NCBI GenBank assembly: GCA_002104895.1
Contig: MCFG01000344.1
Location: 1-64,000 of the forward strand
DNA length: 64,000 nt
Source of the DNA: Anaeromyces robustus
Taxonomy: Eukaryota; Neocallimastigomycota; Neocallimastigomycetes; Neocallimastigales; Neocallimastigaceae
Direction of reading: 5' to 3'
Shown here piece by piece: positions 10,404 through 22,100 of the stretch; within the stretch, counting starts at the first letter, position 1, and the number at the start of each line of letters is the position of its first letter. Made by a program: the position numbers and the translations under genes. The notes under the pieces were generated by a model, which ran no database searches, was not told the origin of the DNA, and saw only the letters and a list, made by a program, of their open reading frames with translations.

Positions 10404-11958
10404 ATAAAAGCACCCAACAAAAGAAACACCGCCTGGAACCTTAGTGTCGAAAATTTTGGAATCTGCTACCAATTTTTAGTTTCTACCTTTTATTGGATTC
10501 TACCGCCTTTTAGAACTACCTTTGGATACTACTTCTTTTAGTCTAGTCTTAGAATACTACTTTTTCCTAGTTTCTGGATACTACCTTTTCTAGCAATAAT
10601 CTTTTAGCCTTAGTTTTTTGATACTTCTACCTTAGTCTTTGATTCCTAGTTATCTACCTTGTATAATTCTTAGTTTTAGTCTTGTCTTAGTCTTGTCTAC
10701 TTCTTGTTTACCCTTTGTCTACTTTTCTTGAATAATTCTAGTATCCATCCTATCAAGTATCTTTCTCGAATAAAAATTTTTCTTGATAAAGTAAAAAAAA
10801 TAAAGCACCCAGATTCCACCCGTCCTTAGTTTAACCAAGTTCTTAGAACTACCGCCTAGTTTCTCTCCTTAGTCTTAGCTACTTTACTTTGAATTGCCTT
10901 TGAACTACTTAGAAACCTTAGTTATTGGAAATTTTGTACCACCCTAGAATAGTTAAAAAATTTTCCTTGTGTAACATTTTGAAAAATTTCCTTGTACTAC
11001 CCAAAGATAAAAATAGTGTACCCCATAGCATTTGGAAAAGATTTTGTACTACCTTGCCAGTGATATTTTCGGAAAATTAATAAAATTAAATTAAAAAATT
11101 AAATAAATTAAATTAAGTGAATGAATATTAATAAATTAAATAAATTAATATAAAAAATTAAGTGAATGAATAAATTATAGAATAGATAAATTAAATTATT
11201 TTTCAAAAAAATTTTTTCTAGTCAAAAAAAAAAAAAAAAAAAAAATATATTTATAAACTTAATAAAATTTTTAATAAGGAGAATCATTCTGAGGATCCTT
11301 ATTTTTATACTGTCTTTTTTCTTTTATAATTAAATTTCGAGTTTCACATTGGCCCTCGCTGGTAGGCTCAGACGTAAGTCCTACATTCAGCTCGAGTAAG
11401 TTGATAAACTGAAAGAACAGCAGTGTGAAATAGAAAAAATTATTAAAAGAAAAACATCTTTGTAAAATTCTGTGTAATTAAATATCTATTAAACTCTTAA
11501 GGTAAATTATTTGTAAAATATACTAGGAGCGTTTAGAGCTCATATACAGAGTGTTTGGCGTAAGTAACTAGTTTCTAGTAGGTTAAGAAACTATAGTCAA
11601 TTAGTTACTTAGGTATTGATAAAAGTGGGTAGTGTGAAAAGCACGCTTTCTTGGGGGAAGGAATTGTTGTGTGATAAAAAGCACTGCAATATCGGACGTT
11701 CAAGTTCAATACCTTCGTAAGCTCTGGCAAATAAGGAACTTCAGTCACCGAAGGCTGGAGGTTGGTCGTGAAGGTGAAGCGACTTTAATTATATAGTTTT
11801 AATATTTATTTCGAGGTCTAGTATATACCTCTAGTTAGTAGCTTTTGCCGGTTTATTTTTGAGTTGTAAGGCATAAAAAGCGAAATTAAAATTTAAATTT
11901 ACCTTAATAAACAATTTGAATCCCTAGTCGAGACCAATAATAAATTAATCAAATAAAA
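10404..11958 (+). other. Long untranslated leader of the gypsy element
   Basis: No open frame of note. The base immediately after the LTR does not start a standard tRNA-complementary primer site (no TGG; it reads ATAAAAGCACCC), so priming may be non-standard. A close variant, AATAAAGCACCC, recurs near 10799. The part 10440-11060 is unusually C-rich and G-poor for this window, with CTACC repeated every few tens of bases. 11100-11260 is A/T simple sequence. 11340-11880 is more balanced in composition and precedes gag. Confidence 0.6.
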
Positions 11959-12696
11959 ATGAACGAAGATAACTTTCTCAATCTAAACGTTATGTACAAA
12001 GATGGATTCGCTGGAGACCGTCGTTTCTTTAAAGGCTTTCTTGCAAAAATGAACCTTGTCTTTATGTTGCAACCAGAAAAGTTTTCTGAAGATCCAATCA
12101 AGGTTGCATACATCATTTCCAGACTTTACGGTTCTGCTATGAATTGGGCCGCAACTTTAATTGAAAATGTGGACCCATGTTTAGATGACTATGAAGCGTT
12201 TATATCCAAGTTTAAAGCTACCTTTGGAAATTATGATTCAACCTTCATAGCAAACCAAAAGCTCAGAACCATTAAACAGAGACGTCTTGGAGATGTAAGA
12301 AGCTACATCCTGGAGTTCAATAAATACGCAGATGACTCTTCTTGGAATGAAGCTGCTAAAATGGATGCTTTTCTCGCAGGATTAAACGACAATATTGCAA
12401 CTAGAATCTTAGAAATGTTTCCTGGACCACAATCCTTATTCTCTCTTCAAACCATAGCTTCTCGTATAGATTTAAGACTTTCTACGCATAATCAATATTT
12501 TAAATCAAATAATTCAAGTAATCATTCTTTTGGTCGTCATGCTAACTCTTTTCAATTTGCTTCGAATAAATCTAATGAAACAATAACTCGTGATGAAAAA
12601 GAAAGAAGAAGAAAAGAACATCTTTGTTTCTACTGTGGATCAAAAAACCATCAAGTTAATAATTGCCCTTTAAAGAATAAAGTGAATGAAAGATGA
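11959..12696 (+). CDS. Ty3/gypsy Gag (245 aa)
   Basis: Capsid/nucleocapsid protein of the element. The middle carries the retrotransposon Gag region (LYGSAMNWAATLIEN, then FISKFKATFGNYD, then KLRTIKQRRLGDVRSYILEF with FNKYA), and the C-terminus has one CCHC zinc knuckle, CFYCGSKNHQVNNC, for RNA packaging. Start ATG at 11959 follows a long leader. The stop TGA (12694-12696) overlaps the next ATG (12686-12688) within ATGAAAGATGA, so the protease frame lies in +1 relative to gag and may be reached by re-initiation or frameshifting. Intact and about the usual length for a fungal chromovirus Gag. Confidence 0.9.
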   Translation: MNEDNFLNLNVMYKDGFAGDRRFFKGFLAKMNLVFMLQPEKFSEDPIKVAYIISRLYGSAMNWAATLIENVDPCLDDYEAFISKFKATFGNYDSTFIANQKLRTIKQRRLGDVRSYILEFNKYADDSSWNEAAKMDAFLAGLNDNIATRILEMFPGPQSLFSLQTIASRIDLRLSTHNQYFKSNNSSNHSFGRHANSFQFASNKSNETITRDEKERRRKEHLCFYCGSKNHQVNNCPLKNKVNER

Positions 12697-13453
12697 CAAT
12701 AAACCCTCTTCCAGCAATGCTTTTATTTCTAATCCAGAATCCAAACCAAAATCAAGACCTAGACTTTCTGATGATCCATCTTTGAATGCTCCAGTTGCCG
12801 AATTCAATCTACAAACTTTAAACTCTTCTTGCAATGCTAAACTACTCATCGATTCAGGTTCTCAATTAAATCTTATGGATATACACTTTGCTAAAGAAAA
12901 CAATATTCCTTTTGATTCTGATTCTACTTTTCCTGCCGTTTCTGGAGTAGCCGGAAATCAAACAATTTTTGGTAAAACGTTTCCCATCTCGTTGAAATAT
13001 AAAAATCACCTTTGTAAAACAGAATTCTATATTGTGGATCTACCTTCGTATTGTGGTATTCTTGGAATAGATTGGCTCGTAACTCACAATCCCTCTATCA
13101 ATTTTACAACTAAAGAAATAACTTTCAATTCAAATTACTGTCTTTCAAATTGTTTAATACTCCCAAATTCATTCGTGACGAATTCTCAAAATACAAAATC
13201 TGATAAATCTTGTAAACCTCATTCTAAAAATAATAATAATCTTGATAATCACTCTGGCAATAAATCTTTCTGTAATACTTCTTGTTTCCACTCAGAACGT
13301 ACAAAATCAATTAATTCTCAACCTTTGAAAAATAATAATAAACCAATTCATGTTTCTAACTCTTGTGTACTTCCTAGAAAAAATTCTTGTAATATCCTGT
13401 TAACCTTAGTACAAATTCTTGTAATACTGTTAACTCTAGTAATTCTCCTGTAA
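12686..13453 (+). CDS. Ty3/gypsy retropepsin-like protease frame, truncated Pol (255 aa)
   Basis: Aspartic protease that would cleave Gag-Pol. The active-site triad reads LLIDSGSQLNLMD (residues about 53-65) and the C-terminal hydrophobic part reads GILGIDWLVTHNPSINF, the conserved ILG-x-DWL signature of chromovirus proteases. After it comes an Asn/Ser/Cys-rich linker. The last 20 or so residues (Leu/Val/Ile-rich) look like the wrong frame: a neighbouring frame continues with Asn/Ser-rich sequence from about 13395 to 13540, pointing to a frameshift. Nothing of reverse transcriptase follows, so this is a stub of Pol. Confidence 0.85.
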   Translation: MKDDNKPSSSNAFISNPESKPKSRPRLSDDPSLNAPVAEFNLQTLNSSCNAKLLIDSGSQLNLMDIHFAKENNIPFDSDSTFPAVSGVAGNQTIFGKTFPISLKYKNHLCKTEFYIVDLPSYCGILGIDWLVTHNPSINFTTKEITFNSNYCLSNCLILPNSFVTNSQNTKSDKSCKPHSKNNNNLDNHSGNKSFCNTSCFHSERTKSINSQPLKNNNKPIHVSNSCVLPRKNSCNILLTLVQILVILLTLVILL

Positions 13454-14101
13454 TCCTTAGTAATCAATCTTTTTTCTCTGATAATCCTAATTCTTGTTTT
13501 GAAATTCCTATACTCAAATCAACCTATTCAAAATATTAATCTTTCAAAACCCAATAATCCAATCTTTTCGAAGGAGAGTGTGAATGATAAGAATAAATCA
13601 AATTCAAATTTTTATTCAAATCAATAAATTCTACTCAATTAAATACAAAAAAAAAACAAAAGAAAACAAAACAACAAATTTAAAGAATTTAAAGTTGATG
13701 CATACCTCCCTTATGAAGATAAACCACCTGAAAATTTACTTTGTTACTTTGTTAAAAATAAATCAAAATGAAAAGAAAAACTTAAATAATGAATCTCAAT
13801 TATTAAATATATTTTATCAATATTTTATTCTTTATTAATATCAAACTTATTGTTATTATTATTAGTTTAAAATCTTAGCTTAGTTTAGTTTAGTCATAAT
13901 ATTATCAATATCATGTAAACTTTATTAATATTCATGTATTTTAATTAATATTCATGTATTTTTATTAATATCAAATTATATTATTTTTACACCTATATAG
14001 TATAGTTTTAGTATAGTTTAAAAATTTAGTTAAAATTTTTCTTAGTATAGTTTAGCCTAGTTTTAAGATTCGTCTGGTATCCGAATCCTGAAGGAGGACC
14101 A
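13454..14101 (+). pseudogene. Broken Pol linker and 3' region of the gypsy derivative
   Basis: Short frames with protease-linker character persist to about 13770 (for example VDAYLPYEDKPPENLLCYF near 13695-13750), separated by stops and indels. From about 13840 the sequence matches the 3' non-coding region of the minus-strand relative and ends in the polypurine tract GAAGGAGGACCA at 14090-14101. The reverse transcriptase-to-chromodomain part is absent. Confidence 0.7.
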
Positions 14102-14816
14102 TGTAACGAATCTCTCAATTAGTAAAACAGTAACCATGGTCTAGTGGTTAGTAACTATGACCATCTGGGCGAACACTCTGGGTTCGACTCACACCTTGTT
14201 CCAAATTTTATAAAAATTTTATTTTAAATTTATTTATTATAAATTTCTGTATTTTATTCTGTATTTGTTTCTGTATTTTATTTCTGTATTTCTTTATAGA
14301 ATTACATGGAATAAAATTAGAAACTTTAAGAAAAAATTATATAATATTTCTTTATTTTTCTATGAGATTCATTTTATAACAAAATATCTTAGTTTCTAGT
14401 AATTTTTATTATTTTTTATGAACTTTTATTTTTAAAACTATTTTTCCGCAAAAAGTATAAATAGGTGTAAAACTTTTAGTTAAAATATTTTTCTTTGTGC
14501 TTTTATTCTTTTATAACTTTATATATATTAGTAATAATTAATTCATAAGTAGTTTGAAATACTACAAAGATTAGTTATTATTAATTTTTAATAATTAATA
14601 AAACTACATTCTAATAAAACATATTTTAAATAAAAATAAAATAAAACTTAAAACTAAATCTTACTAATATATATATCTCGACACCGACCTTTCAGGTTAA
14701 CAAAGGAAAGGTGTTCTGATATTGCAATAAGTATCTTTTATTTTAAATTTTATTTTGTTTGTGTTTACTTCAAATTTTGGTGTCAATTGTAATATTGGAA
14801 CAACCGTTCCGTTACA
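14102..14816 (+). repeat. 3' LTR, 715 bp
   Basis: Begins TGTAACG directly after the polypurine tract and ends CGTTACA. Same length as the 5' LTR with about seven scattered substitutions. Carries the same tRNA-like block and promoter-like TATAAATAGGTG motif. Confidence 0.93.
14130..14203 (+). promoter_or_regulatory. tRNA-like Pol III promoter block in the 3' LTR
   Basis: Same block as in the 5' LTR at the same offset: A-box TGGTCTAGTGG at 14137-14147 and B-box core GGTTCGACTC at 14181-14190. In the 3' LTR it would point transcription into flanking DNA. Confidence 0.6.
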
Positions 14817-16329
14817 ATATTAATAAATATAATAAAATTAATTTTTATTAATAATTAAAATTTAATTCAAGCCTCAAAAATAGTTTAGGAATAATTTAAA
14901 TATTTTATCAATTTTATTATTAATAATTAGAATATTTTAGAAATTATTTTATTTCTGTAAAAATAATAATTATTAATGTATTAATAATATTTTTATGCCT
15001 TTAGTAATTAATCATTTTCTATTACTAATAACTCATTTTCTATTAGTAATATTAGTTAGTTTATTTATATAGTTTAAATTTAGAAAAAAATATAAATATG
15101 AAGAAAAATCACTTTTATATTTTTTCTTCATAAAAGAGATTATCGTCTGAATAATCCAAATTGAAGATTTAACCATAATCTTTATTAATTAATTTTTTAT
15201 ATCGATAGTTAGAAACAATTATAAATTTAATTACTATTTAACTTTAATAAATAATAATATTCTTAAACTAAATTTTAAATAAAAAAAAAAGACAAAATTT
15301 ATTACAAGCCACATTTAATAACTTTCAGCCTATTTCGTTTGTTTAACCTTTTGATATAAAGTGATACAAATAAAAAAAAATTTTTTTTTTTTTTACAAAA
15401 ATTATTAATAAAGTGATACAAATAAAAAAAAAATATATTTTTTTTTAACAGGTTATCCATAGAATTAAATAGGATAATATATCACATGCTCTAAAGAAGA
15501 ATATGTGTGGCAACATATATTGGTAAATATTTGAATAATTAAATAATATTCATAATTTAATATTATTATTTTATATAAAATATATAATTTATATTGTATT
15601 ATAATTCTTACATATTTCTATAAAATATTATATTATTTTTTCTTATTTTAAATTATAATACTTTATTTTTTAATATATTTATTTATATTGATTATACATA
15701 TTATAATATAACAAGGATTCAAAAAATTTATTGATAAAAAAAGATTTTAAAGAGTTAAAAAATATTTTAATAATAATAATAAATTTTTTTTTTGCAAGAT
15801 TTACATGTATTTAATTTTGATATTCTATCTTATTTAATTTATACCAAAACAAATTTTTAGTAATATAAAATATACTGAAATACATAAAATAATTTCTATT
15901 CATAAACCTAACCAATCTTGATATAAAATAATCCTTTTTATTTAAATATAAATAATTATGTAAATGTAACATTGATTTTTCATAAAATTATGATAAAAAT
16001 AAATAAAATATATCACTATATATTATTTCATAGTCGAGAAAATTAGATAAAAATATATTATTATCACATTTGTTTAAAATATTTAATAATACTTCTGAAT
16101 CTTTTTCATTAATTAATTAATTAATTTATTAAAAATTCATTACACACACAAAAAATTATTTTATATAATTTTATAAATATTCATGTTTGTTTTATATTAT
16201 TAATATTTTTAATAAAACTACAATATTAATTAATATTATTAACCATAACTACTTGATCATTTATATAAAAATATTTCTATTGTATATGCATGATTTTTTA
16301 TTTATTCAAATTTAAGTAATAATTCATTT
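14817..16329. other. AT-rich intergenic stretch
   Basis: No gene recognised. A direct repeat TAAAGTGATACAAATAAAAA occurs at about 15357 and 15410. A somewhat more complex patch lies at 15300-15530. On the minus strand 16020-16110 gives a short open, Asn/Leu-rich stretch that could be a tail of the ankyrin pseudogene to its right. Confidence 0.5.
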
Positions 16330-17010
16330 ATAAATATACCCCTTTCTTGCAAACAATTTTTCATTTCCATATTTACATACATAAAACAAATGATGTTATA
16401 CCATTCCAACTTCTTTTATTTGTATCAGCTTCATGTTTGATCAAATATTTTTCACATGCTTCTAATAATATTATATTTTCATTTTTATACTTTTTTTTTT
16501 TCATTTATATTTATTCCATGTTCAATTAAATATTTTACTATATTTTCATTTCTAGTTCGACATGCATCAAAAAAAAAAAAAAATTCAGTATCAGTATTAC
16601 AAAAAATACCTTCCTGTCTTAGAATATCTATATTTTGAAATTTGATGATTTAAATTGGTCTAGAAAACTGGTAATCTACTTTTTTTTAATGGTAAAGTTT
16701 TTATAATGAATTAATAATCAAAAAAAAATAATATATTAAATAATTCAATATTATCTTCTTTTATTAATTTTTTAATAAATAATAATAATAATATATTTAA
16801 ATATTTAGTACAATTATCAACTAAAGATTTCAATCTCTCAGAGATAAGCAAATTTTTATCATACATTTTATATACAACATTTTTTTTTATTTTTAATGGA
16901 ATGATTGTTATATTTTGCTAACACTTTTTATTTCATCAATATTTTTTTTTCATCAATAGTTTTATATAAGAATAAAGTTGGAAATTATTCAAAATAAGTT
17001 AAATATTATT
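16330..17010 (-). pseudogene. Ankyrin-repeat protein, decayed
   Basis: The minus strand of 16490-16580 encodes a clear ankyrin repeat of the type seen in the intact gene at 33650: DACRTRNENIVKYLIEHGIN. Further left, after a run of A, come LEACEKYLIKHEADTN-like residues (about 16400-16460) in another frame. To the right, 16640-16860 gives pieces such as ISERLKSLVDN and KLIKEDNIELFNILF, which resemble the helical N-terminal part of these proteins. Several frameshifts at A/T homopolymers and in-frame stops break it, so no full-length product is possible. Limits are approximate. Confidence 0.65.
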
Positions 17011-17609
17011 AATTTAGAAAATTCCACTGACAGTGATAACATCCATTTTTAAAATAATATTATTTACTATGATTGAAGGTTAGAATAATATTTAGATGTA
17101 ATTTAATAAATTATTTATCATTTTATTTTTTGAACTGTTTTTTAATATGAACACACACTAATAAAAATTTCTTTATTTTATTCTCTTTTTAAATCTTATT
17201 ATAATTTATAATTATTTATAGTTTATCTTAATTCTATGATAAGTATAAGAAATAAAAATAATATTTATCTCTTAAGCAATATTACAAGTATGCTATGAAA
17301 TGTGAAACTAATATTAAATTATTTATCTAATTTAAATTTTTAATAAATTATATAATTAATCTAATCATCAAAATATTTAAATTGAAATATTAATTTTAAA
17401 TACAGAAAAAAATTACTGAGAAAAATATTAGAAATTAAAAAAATTTATTTTATATATTAGATTATTTTAGACAAATAAAATTAATATATTATATTTTCCA
17501 ATAAAGTATAGTTTAAAAATAATTCAAAATTTAAAATGTAAAAGTATAATTTTAACTTCTAATTATAATATATAAAGGAAAATATTATCTTTGCTAAAAA
17601 ACTTTTTTT
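17011..17609. other. AT-rich stretch, nothing recognised
   Basis: No coding signal, RNA gene or repeat could be supported here. Confidence 0.5.
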
Positions 17610-17838
17610 TTTTTCAATATACACAATTTATATATCATTTTTATTGATTTTAAAATATTAATATACATAAATAAAAAAAATACAAAATAGTAAAAAAAAA
17701 TGATATTAAAAAAAAAAAAAAAACATATAATAATTATAAATAATAATGAATAATACTAGAGAGTATAAAGTAATATAACAATACTTAAAAACAATATTAA
17801 ACTTTAATTCTACATAGAGTATTAAAGTAAAATTGATC
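17610..17838. repeat. Dispersed repeat, copy 1
   Basis: Similar over about 230 bases to 54438-54672: both start with a T run and TACACAATTTATA, share TTAAAATATTAATATA and AATAATGAATAAT-like words, and end with TTAATTCTACATA...GTAAAATTGATC. Same orientation. On the minus strand this would be the 3' flank of the short frame at 17843-17977. Confidence 0.7.
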
Positions 17839-17842
17839 TATC

Positions 17843-17977
17843 CTATTCCACTATTCCACTTGGATTGGTAATAGGATTTGCCCTACTAGGCTGTTCTATT
17901 ATGTTATCAGCGCTGATGTTTCTGGAGAGGTTGATTTTAAATTTATTGAATAATATATGTTGTAGGCATGATATCAT
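17843..17977 (-). CDS. Short unrecognised frame (44 aa) with coding-like composition
   Basis: ATG at 17975-17977 and TAG at 17843-17845 on the minus strand. The translation is balanced, unlike the surrounding low-complexity sequence, and includes SADNIIEQPSRANPITNPSG. It may be the last exon or a remnant of a larger gene. No family recognised. Base composition here (local GC well above the flanks) is the main support. Confidence 0.25.
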   Translation of the reverse strand: MISCLQHILFNKFKINLSRNISADNIIEQPSRANPITNPSGIVE

Positions 17978-18411
17978 TCAATAGAACGGCAGATCATAAC
18001 AAAAATGGAGATTTTATATATATGCACCAGAATCAATCTGACACTTATACAAACATTTCCATTTCTTTTTATATGGAAAACTGTCAGCTATATTTTATTA
18101 ATACTAGGTTCCCTTCCATTAATTAAAAAAAATAAATTCAGTACCTGTTAACAATTATTTTATTTCCTAAAATATCAATATTATAAATACTCCTGTTTCC
18201 ATTAATAAAATTACTTTTATAATCCTTAACAATATTATAATTCTATTATCTACACTAGAATTATCTCTGGTCATATATAAACTTTTAAAAAGTTTATGCT
18301 AAAAAATGATTCATTTTTTATTTATAATAAAGTTTATTAAATGAATTAATTCTTTTTTTATATATAAAGTATTATAAAATCAAAAAAAAAAAAAAAAAAA
18401 AAAAACTTTTA

Positions 18412-18427
18412 TTATTTATTTATTCAT

Positions 18428-18470
<43 letters not shown>

Positions 18471-18780
18471 TTTTATTTATTTATTTTATTTATTTATTTA
18501 TTTTATTTATTTATTTTATTTATTTATTTATTTTATTTATTTATTTATTATTTATTTTATTTATTTACTAATTTATTTATTTATTAATTTATTTATTAAT
18601 TTATTTATTTATTAATTTATTTATTAATTTATTTATTTATTAATTTATTTATTTATTAATTTATTTATTTATTAATTTATTTATTTATTATTTTTTATTT
18701 TATTTTTATCTTTTATTTTATTTTTTTTTTATTTTATTTTTATGTTTTATTTTATTTTTTTTATTCCTATTACTTATTTA
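18412..18780. repeat. (ATTT)n-type simple sequence
   Basis: Perfect ATTT runs followed by interrupted versions with ATTAATTTATTT and ATTTTATTT. It lies just downstream of the lectin gene on that gene's strand and is preceded by a poly-A tract at 18381-18405. Confidence 0.95.
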
Positions 18781-18782
18781 TT

Positions 18783-19075
18783 TATACTTTTATTATACTT
18801 CTATATTTTTATTTATCTATACTTTTATTATACTTCTATATTTTTATTTATCTATACTTTTATTATACTTCTATATTTTTATTTATCTATACTTTTATTA
18901 TACTTCTATATTTTTATTTATCTTTACTTTTATTATACTTCTATATTTTTATTTATTTATTTATTTATTTATTCATTAATTATACTTCTATATATTTATT
19001 TATTTATTCATTAATTATACTTCTATATATTTATTTATTTATTCATTAATTATACTTCTATATATTTATTTATTT
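18783..19075. repeat. 35-bp tandem repeats, two related types
   Basis: Type 1 (TATACTTTTATTATACTTCT...) starts at 18783, 18818, 18853, 18888 and 18923. Type 2 (ATTCATTAATTATACTTCTA...) starts at 18971, 19006 and 19041. Both keep a 35-base period and share TTATACTTCTATAT, so type 2 probably arose from type 1. Confidence 0.93.
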
Positions 19076-19161
19076 TTCTATTTTTTTTTGTTTTAGTATA
19101 TTAATATAAATTTTTAATATATAAATAATTTATTATTACATTCCTTTAAATTCATTATATT

Positions 19162-22100
19162 TTATACAGGGATCATTTCCCAATATTGATCGTTCTTACT
19201 TTTATCACAATTTGATAAGTTTGCATTATTATTATTATTATTCATTAAACCAAGACATTTATCTTCATTTAATGGTGATACTATACTATTTCCATTATAT
19301 GAATCATTGATATCAAGAATAATAGAATTACTATCACATTCCCTCATAACAATATTACCTTTGTTTATATCAGTAACATATAAACATAAATCATTATAAA
19401 ATGATCTATAGAATCCATCTCCTGAAACTGGAATACTCCATTTAGCCTCATCTGAATTCGTACAATCATTAATTTTTGGTCTAGTATTTCTGGAAGAATC
19501 AGAATATAAACATTTATTCAATTTCTTATTATAAATCAAAACAGTATGAGCTTCAGCTGAAATAATATCAGAAGGATTTTTATCCCAAAATGACCATACC
19601 TGGGAATTAGAATTATTATTACAAGTGACTATATTAACGTTGAAATCATCATTTCCATCATCTTCAATACTCAAACATTTACCGTTAGAAGTACGAATTA
19701 AACCTTTATTGGTATATTCAAAAATAGTACCATCTTCACATTTAGATACATTAATATCATTATTAGCAAGTTTTAAACATCTGTCTTTGTTAGCTCTTGA
19801 GAAGATATAGCCTTTAGAACCTGATGGTATATACCACTTTTGTCTATTATTATTTTGGCAATCTTTAAGTAATGGAGGATGATTTAATGATGGTTGAGAA
19901 TATAAACATTTTCCAGAAGCAACATTATAAATATATTTCATTTGTGCATTAGGATCTACAGTTGGATTAATTTTTATAGTTGTTGTAGTTGTAGTTGTTG
20001 TTGTTGTTGTTGTCGTAGTTGTAGTTGTTGTTGTTTGAATCATTCTAGGATAACTCCATAAAATTTTTCCATTACCATCATCTAAAACTAAATTATCATT
20101 AATGTCATCACATTTAATAAACATTTTATCATTAATAACTTTACCTTTACTATCATATAAAGCACCTACTACATCATTATATTTATCATAAATTAAAATA
20201 TAACTAGGACTTAAATAAATATAAGAAATATATCTATAAGTATTAAACATTGATACTGATTTATTGTTTTTATTATAAAATATTTTTCCGTCATATATTT
20301 CAACAGAGAAATTCTTACATTTAAATATTTCATTTTCATATAATTTTTCACCATTTTCAATAGTATTCATTATCATAGAATTACCACTTGGATATTTTTC
20401 GCTAGTAGACCATAAATATTGATTAATAGAATTTCTCATATATAAATTATTATTAATAATATCTAATCTATAAGGAGGATATAAATTATTAGAATCTTTA
20501 AATATGGTAATTTTATCATTAAGAATTAAAGAACCTTCATTTGTTAACTTTAATGAATAAATAGTTTCATAATAAAATTTTTTCATTTCTACATCTTCTT
20601 CATAAATATATTTCTTCATATCAATATAATTATTATTAATATATAAACCTAAAGGAACCAAATGTAATGTTATATCGTTAATTATTATATCATTCATAGT
20701 ATATAAAATGTTACATTCATTATTATCAGAAATAATTTGATTACATTTTTTACTTCCATATAATTCCCATATAATTTTTTCATTATTTACTTTATTAATA
20801 ATTTTATCCTTTTCACCATCATAATATATTCTCATATTTTTAATATTTTTAATAAATGGAATACCATTAATTAGCATGTTATTGGAAGTTAATGATAATT
20901 CTCTAATAGTATCGAATGATCCATTTTTTAATTGTAAACCATTTGCATTAGACATATAAACAAAACTACTACGATCAGATTTAGAATATAATCTATCATA
21001 AGTTGTTAAAATATTATCAGTAATAATACGATTATTAGAATCATAAGTTCTTTCTTCTTCAATATAATTTAGATATCTAACATTATCAGATGACCATTCT
21101 ACAAGTTTAGTTTTTGTATCAATAACAACTAATACCGGCTCATATAAATAATTATCATATCTAATTTCTAATTTATAATAATTACTTGATTTAAATGTTC
21201 CAATAATAATTTTTTGTTTATTACTACATTTTAAATATAAACTATTATCATCTAAAACCATTTCTTCAATTTTAGTGCCTTTAGGACATTCAGATATAAT
21301 ATGACTGAATTTATATTTTTCATCATTAGTTACTTTATCGAAAAATAATTTATTATCAGATATTTCTAAAATAGAATTATAATTGGAAATAATTTTTTCA
21401 TTAGGTAACATATTATTATAATAATATTTTTCTAATTCTTTACCATCTCTTTTTGTAAATGAATTTTCTTCAGAATTTTCATAAACTTCATAACTAGAAA
21501 ATAAGTAGTAATTAAATGGAATTCTATTATTTTCACTACATTCTTTAATATCATAAACTGTTAATGATTTATAACGAATATGATTATTTAAATCATTATA
21601 GGGTAATGAACTCCAAATTTTATATTCTTCACTATTAATAATTTGTAATTCACCGAGATTTGATAATACTAAAGCATAATTAATATCTTCATTTTCATTA
21701 TCAATAATATTTGAATTATAAGTTTGCCAAACAACAAAATTATATCTATCTCTTAAAACTAATTCTCCTTTTGGAGATAATGATAATTTATAAGGATTAG
21801 TAAATCCATTAATATTAGCAGTTAATGAAGACCATAAAGTTCTTTTACCTTCTTTAATAATAAGATTACCTGATTTTTGTAATATAAATCTGTAAATACC
21901 ATTTTCAGAAACTAATGCCTCATTTTCGTTCAAAATTGTTTCACAATCAAAATACATAATGCTTTTATATTTATCAATAATATTATCATCTAATTTAAGG
22001 TGAAGATCTTTTTTATCTTTATTTATGTTGGAATTTTTGTTATCAGCTAGAATTTTACTAATACCATCACTAATTTTTATTATATCACTATTTAATGGAA

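Larger units (their letters stand above)
9689..14816 (+). mobile_element. Deletion derivative of a Ty3/gypsy chromovirus with two full LTRs
   Basis: Bounded by two direct 715-bp LTRs (9689-10403 and 14102-14816), both TGTAACG...CGTTACA. I count about seven substitutions between them, so they are about 99 percent identical and the insertion is fairly young. The interior has a long leader, gag, a retropepsin frame, broken remnants and the 3' polypurine tract (14090-14101), but no reverse transcriptase, RNase H or integrase: only about 640 bases separate the end of the protease frame from the polypurine tract. It would need proteins from a complete relative to move. No 5-base target duplication is seen (CTGGG on the left, ATATT on the right). 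The left flank is the chromodomain fragment of a minus-strand relative and the right flank is unrelated AT-rich DNA, so flanking sequence was lost or recombined. Confidence 0.88.

Noticed and set aside
10284-10472. 62-codon minus-strand frame
   Set aside because: Spans the end of the LTR and the leader of the plus-strand element; no family features.
13584-13838. 84-codon plus-strand frame after the protease
   Set aside because: Lys/Asn/Ile-rich and in a different frame from the recognisable scraps; part of the decayed Pol linker.
16347-16638. Two 60-codon plus-strand frames
   Set aside because: Antisense of the ankyrin pseudogene.
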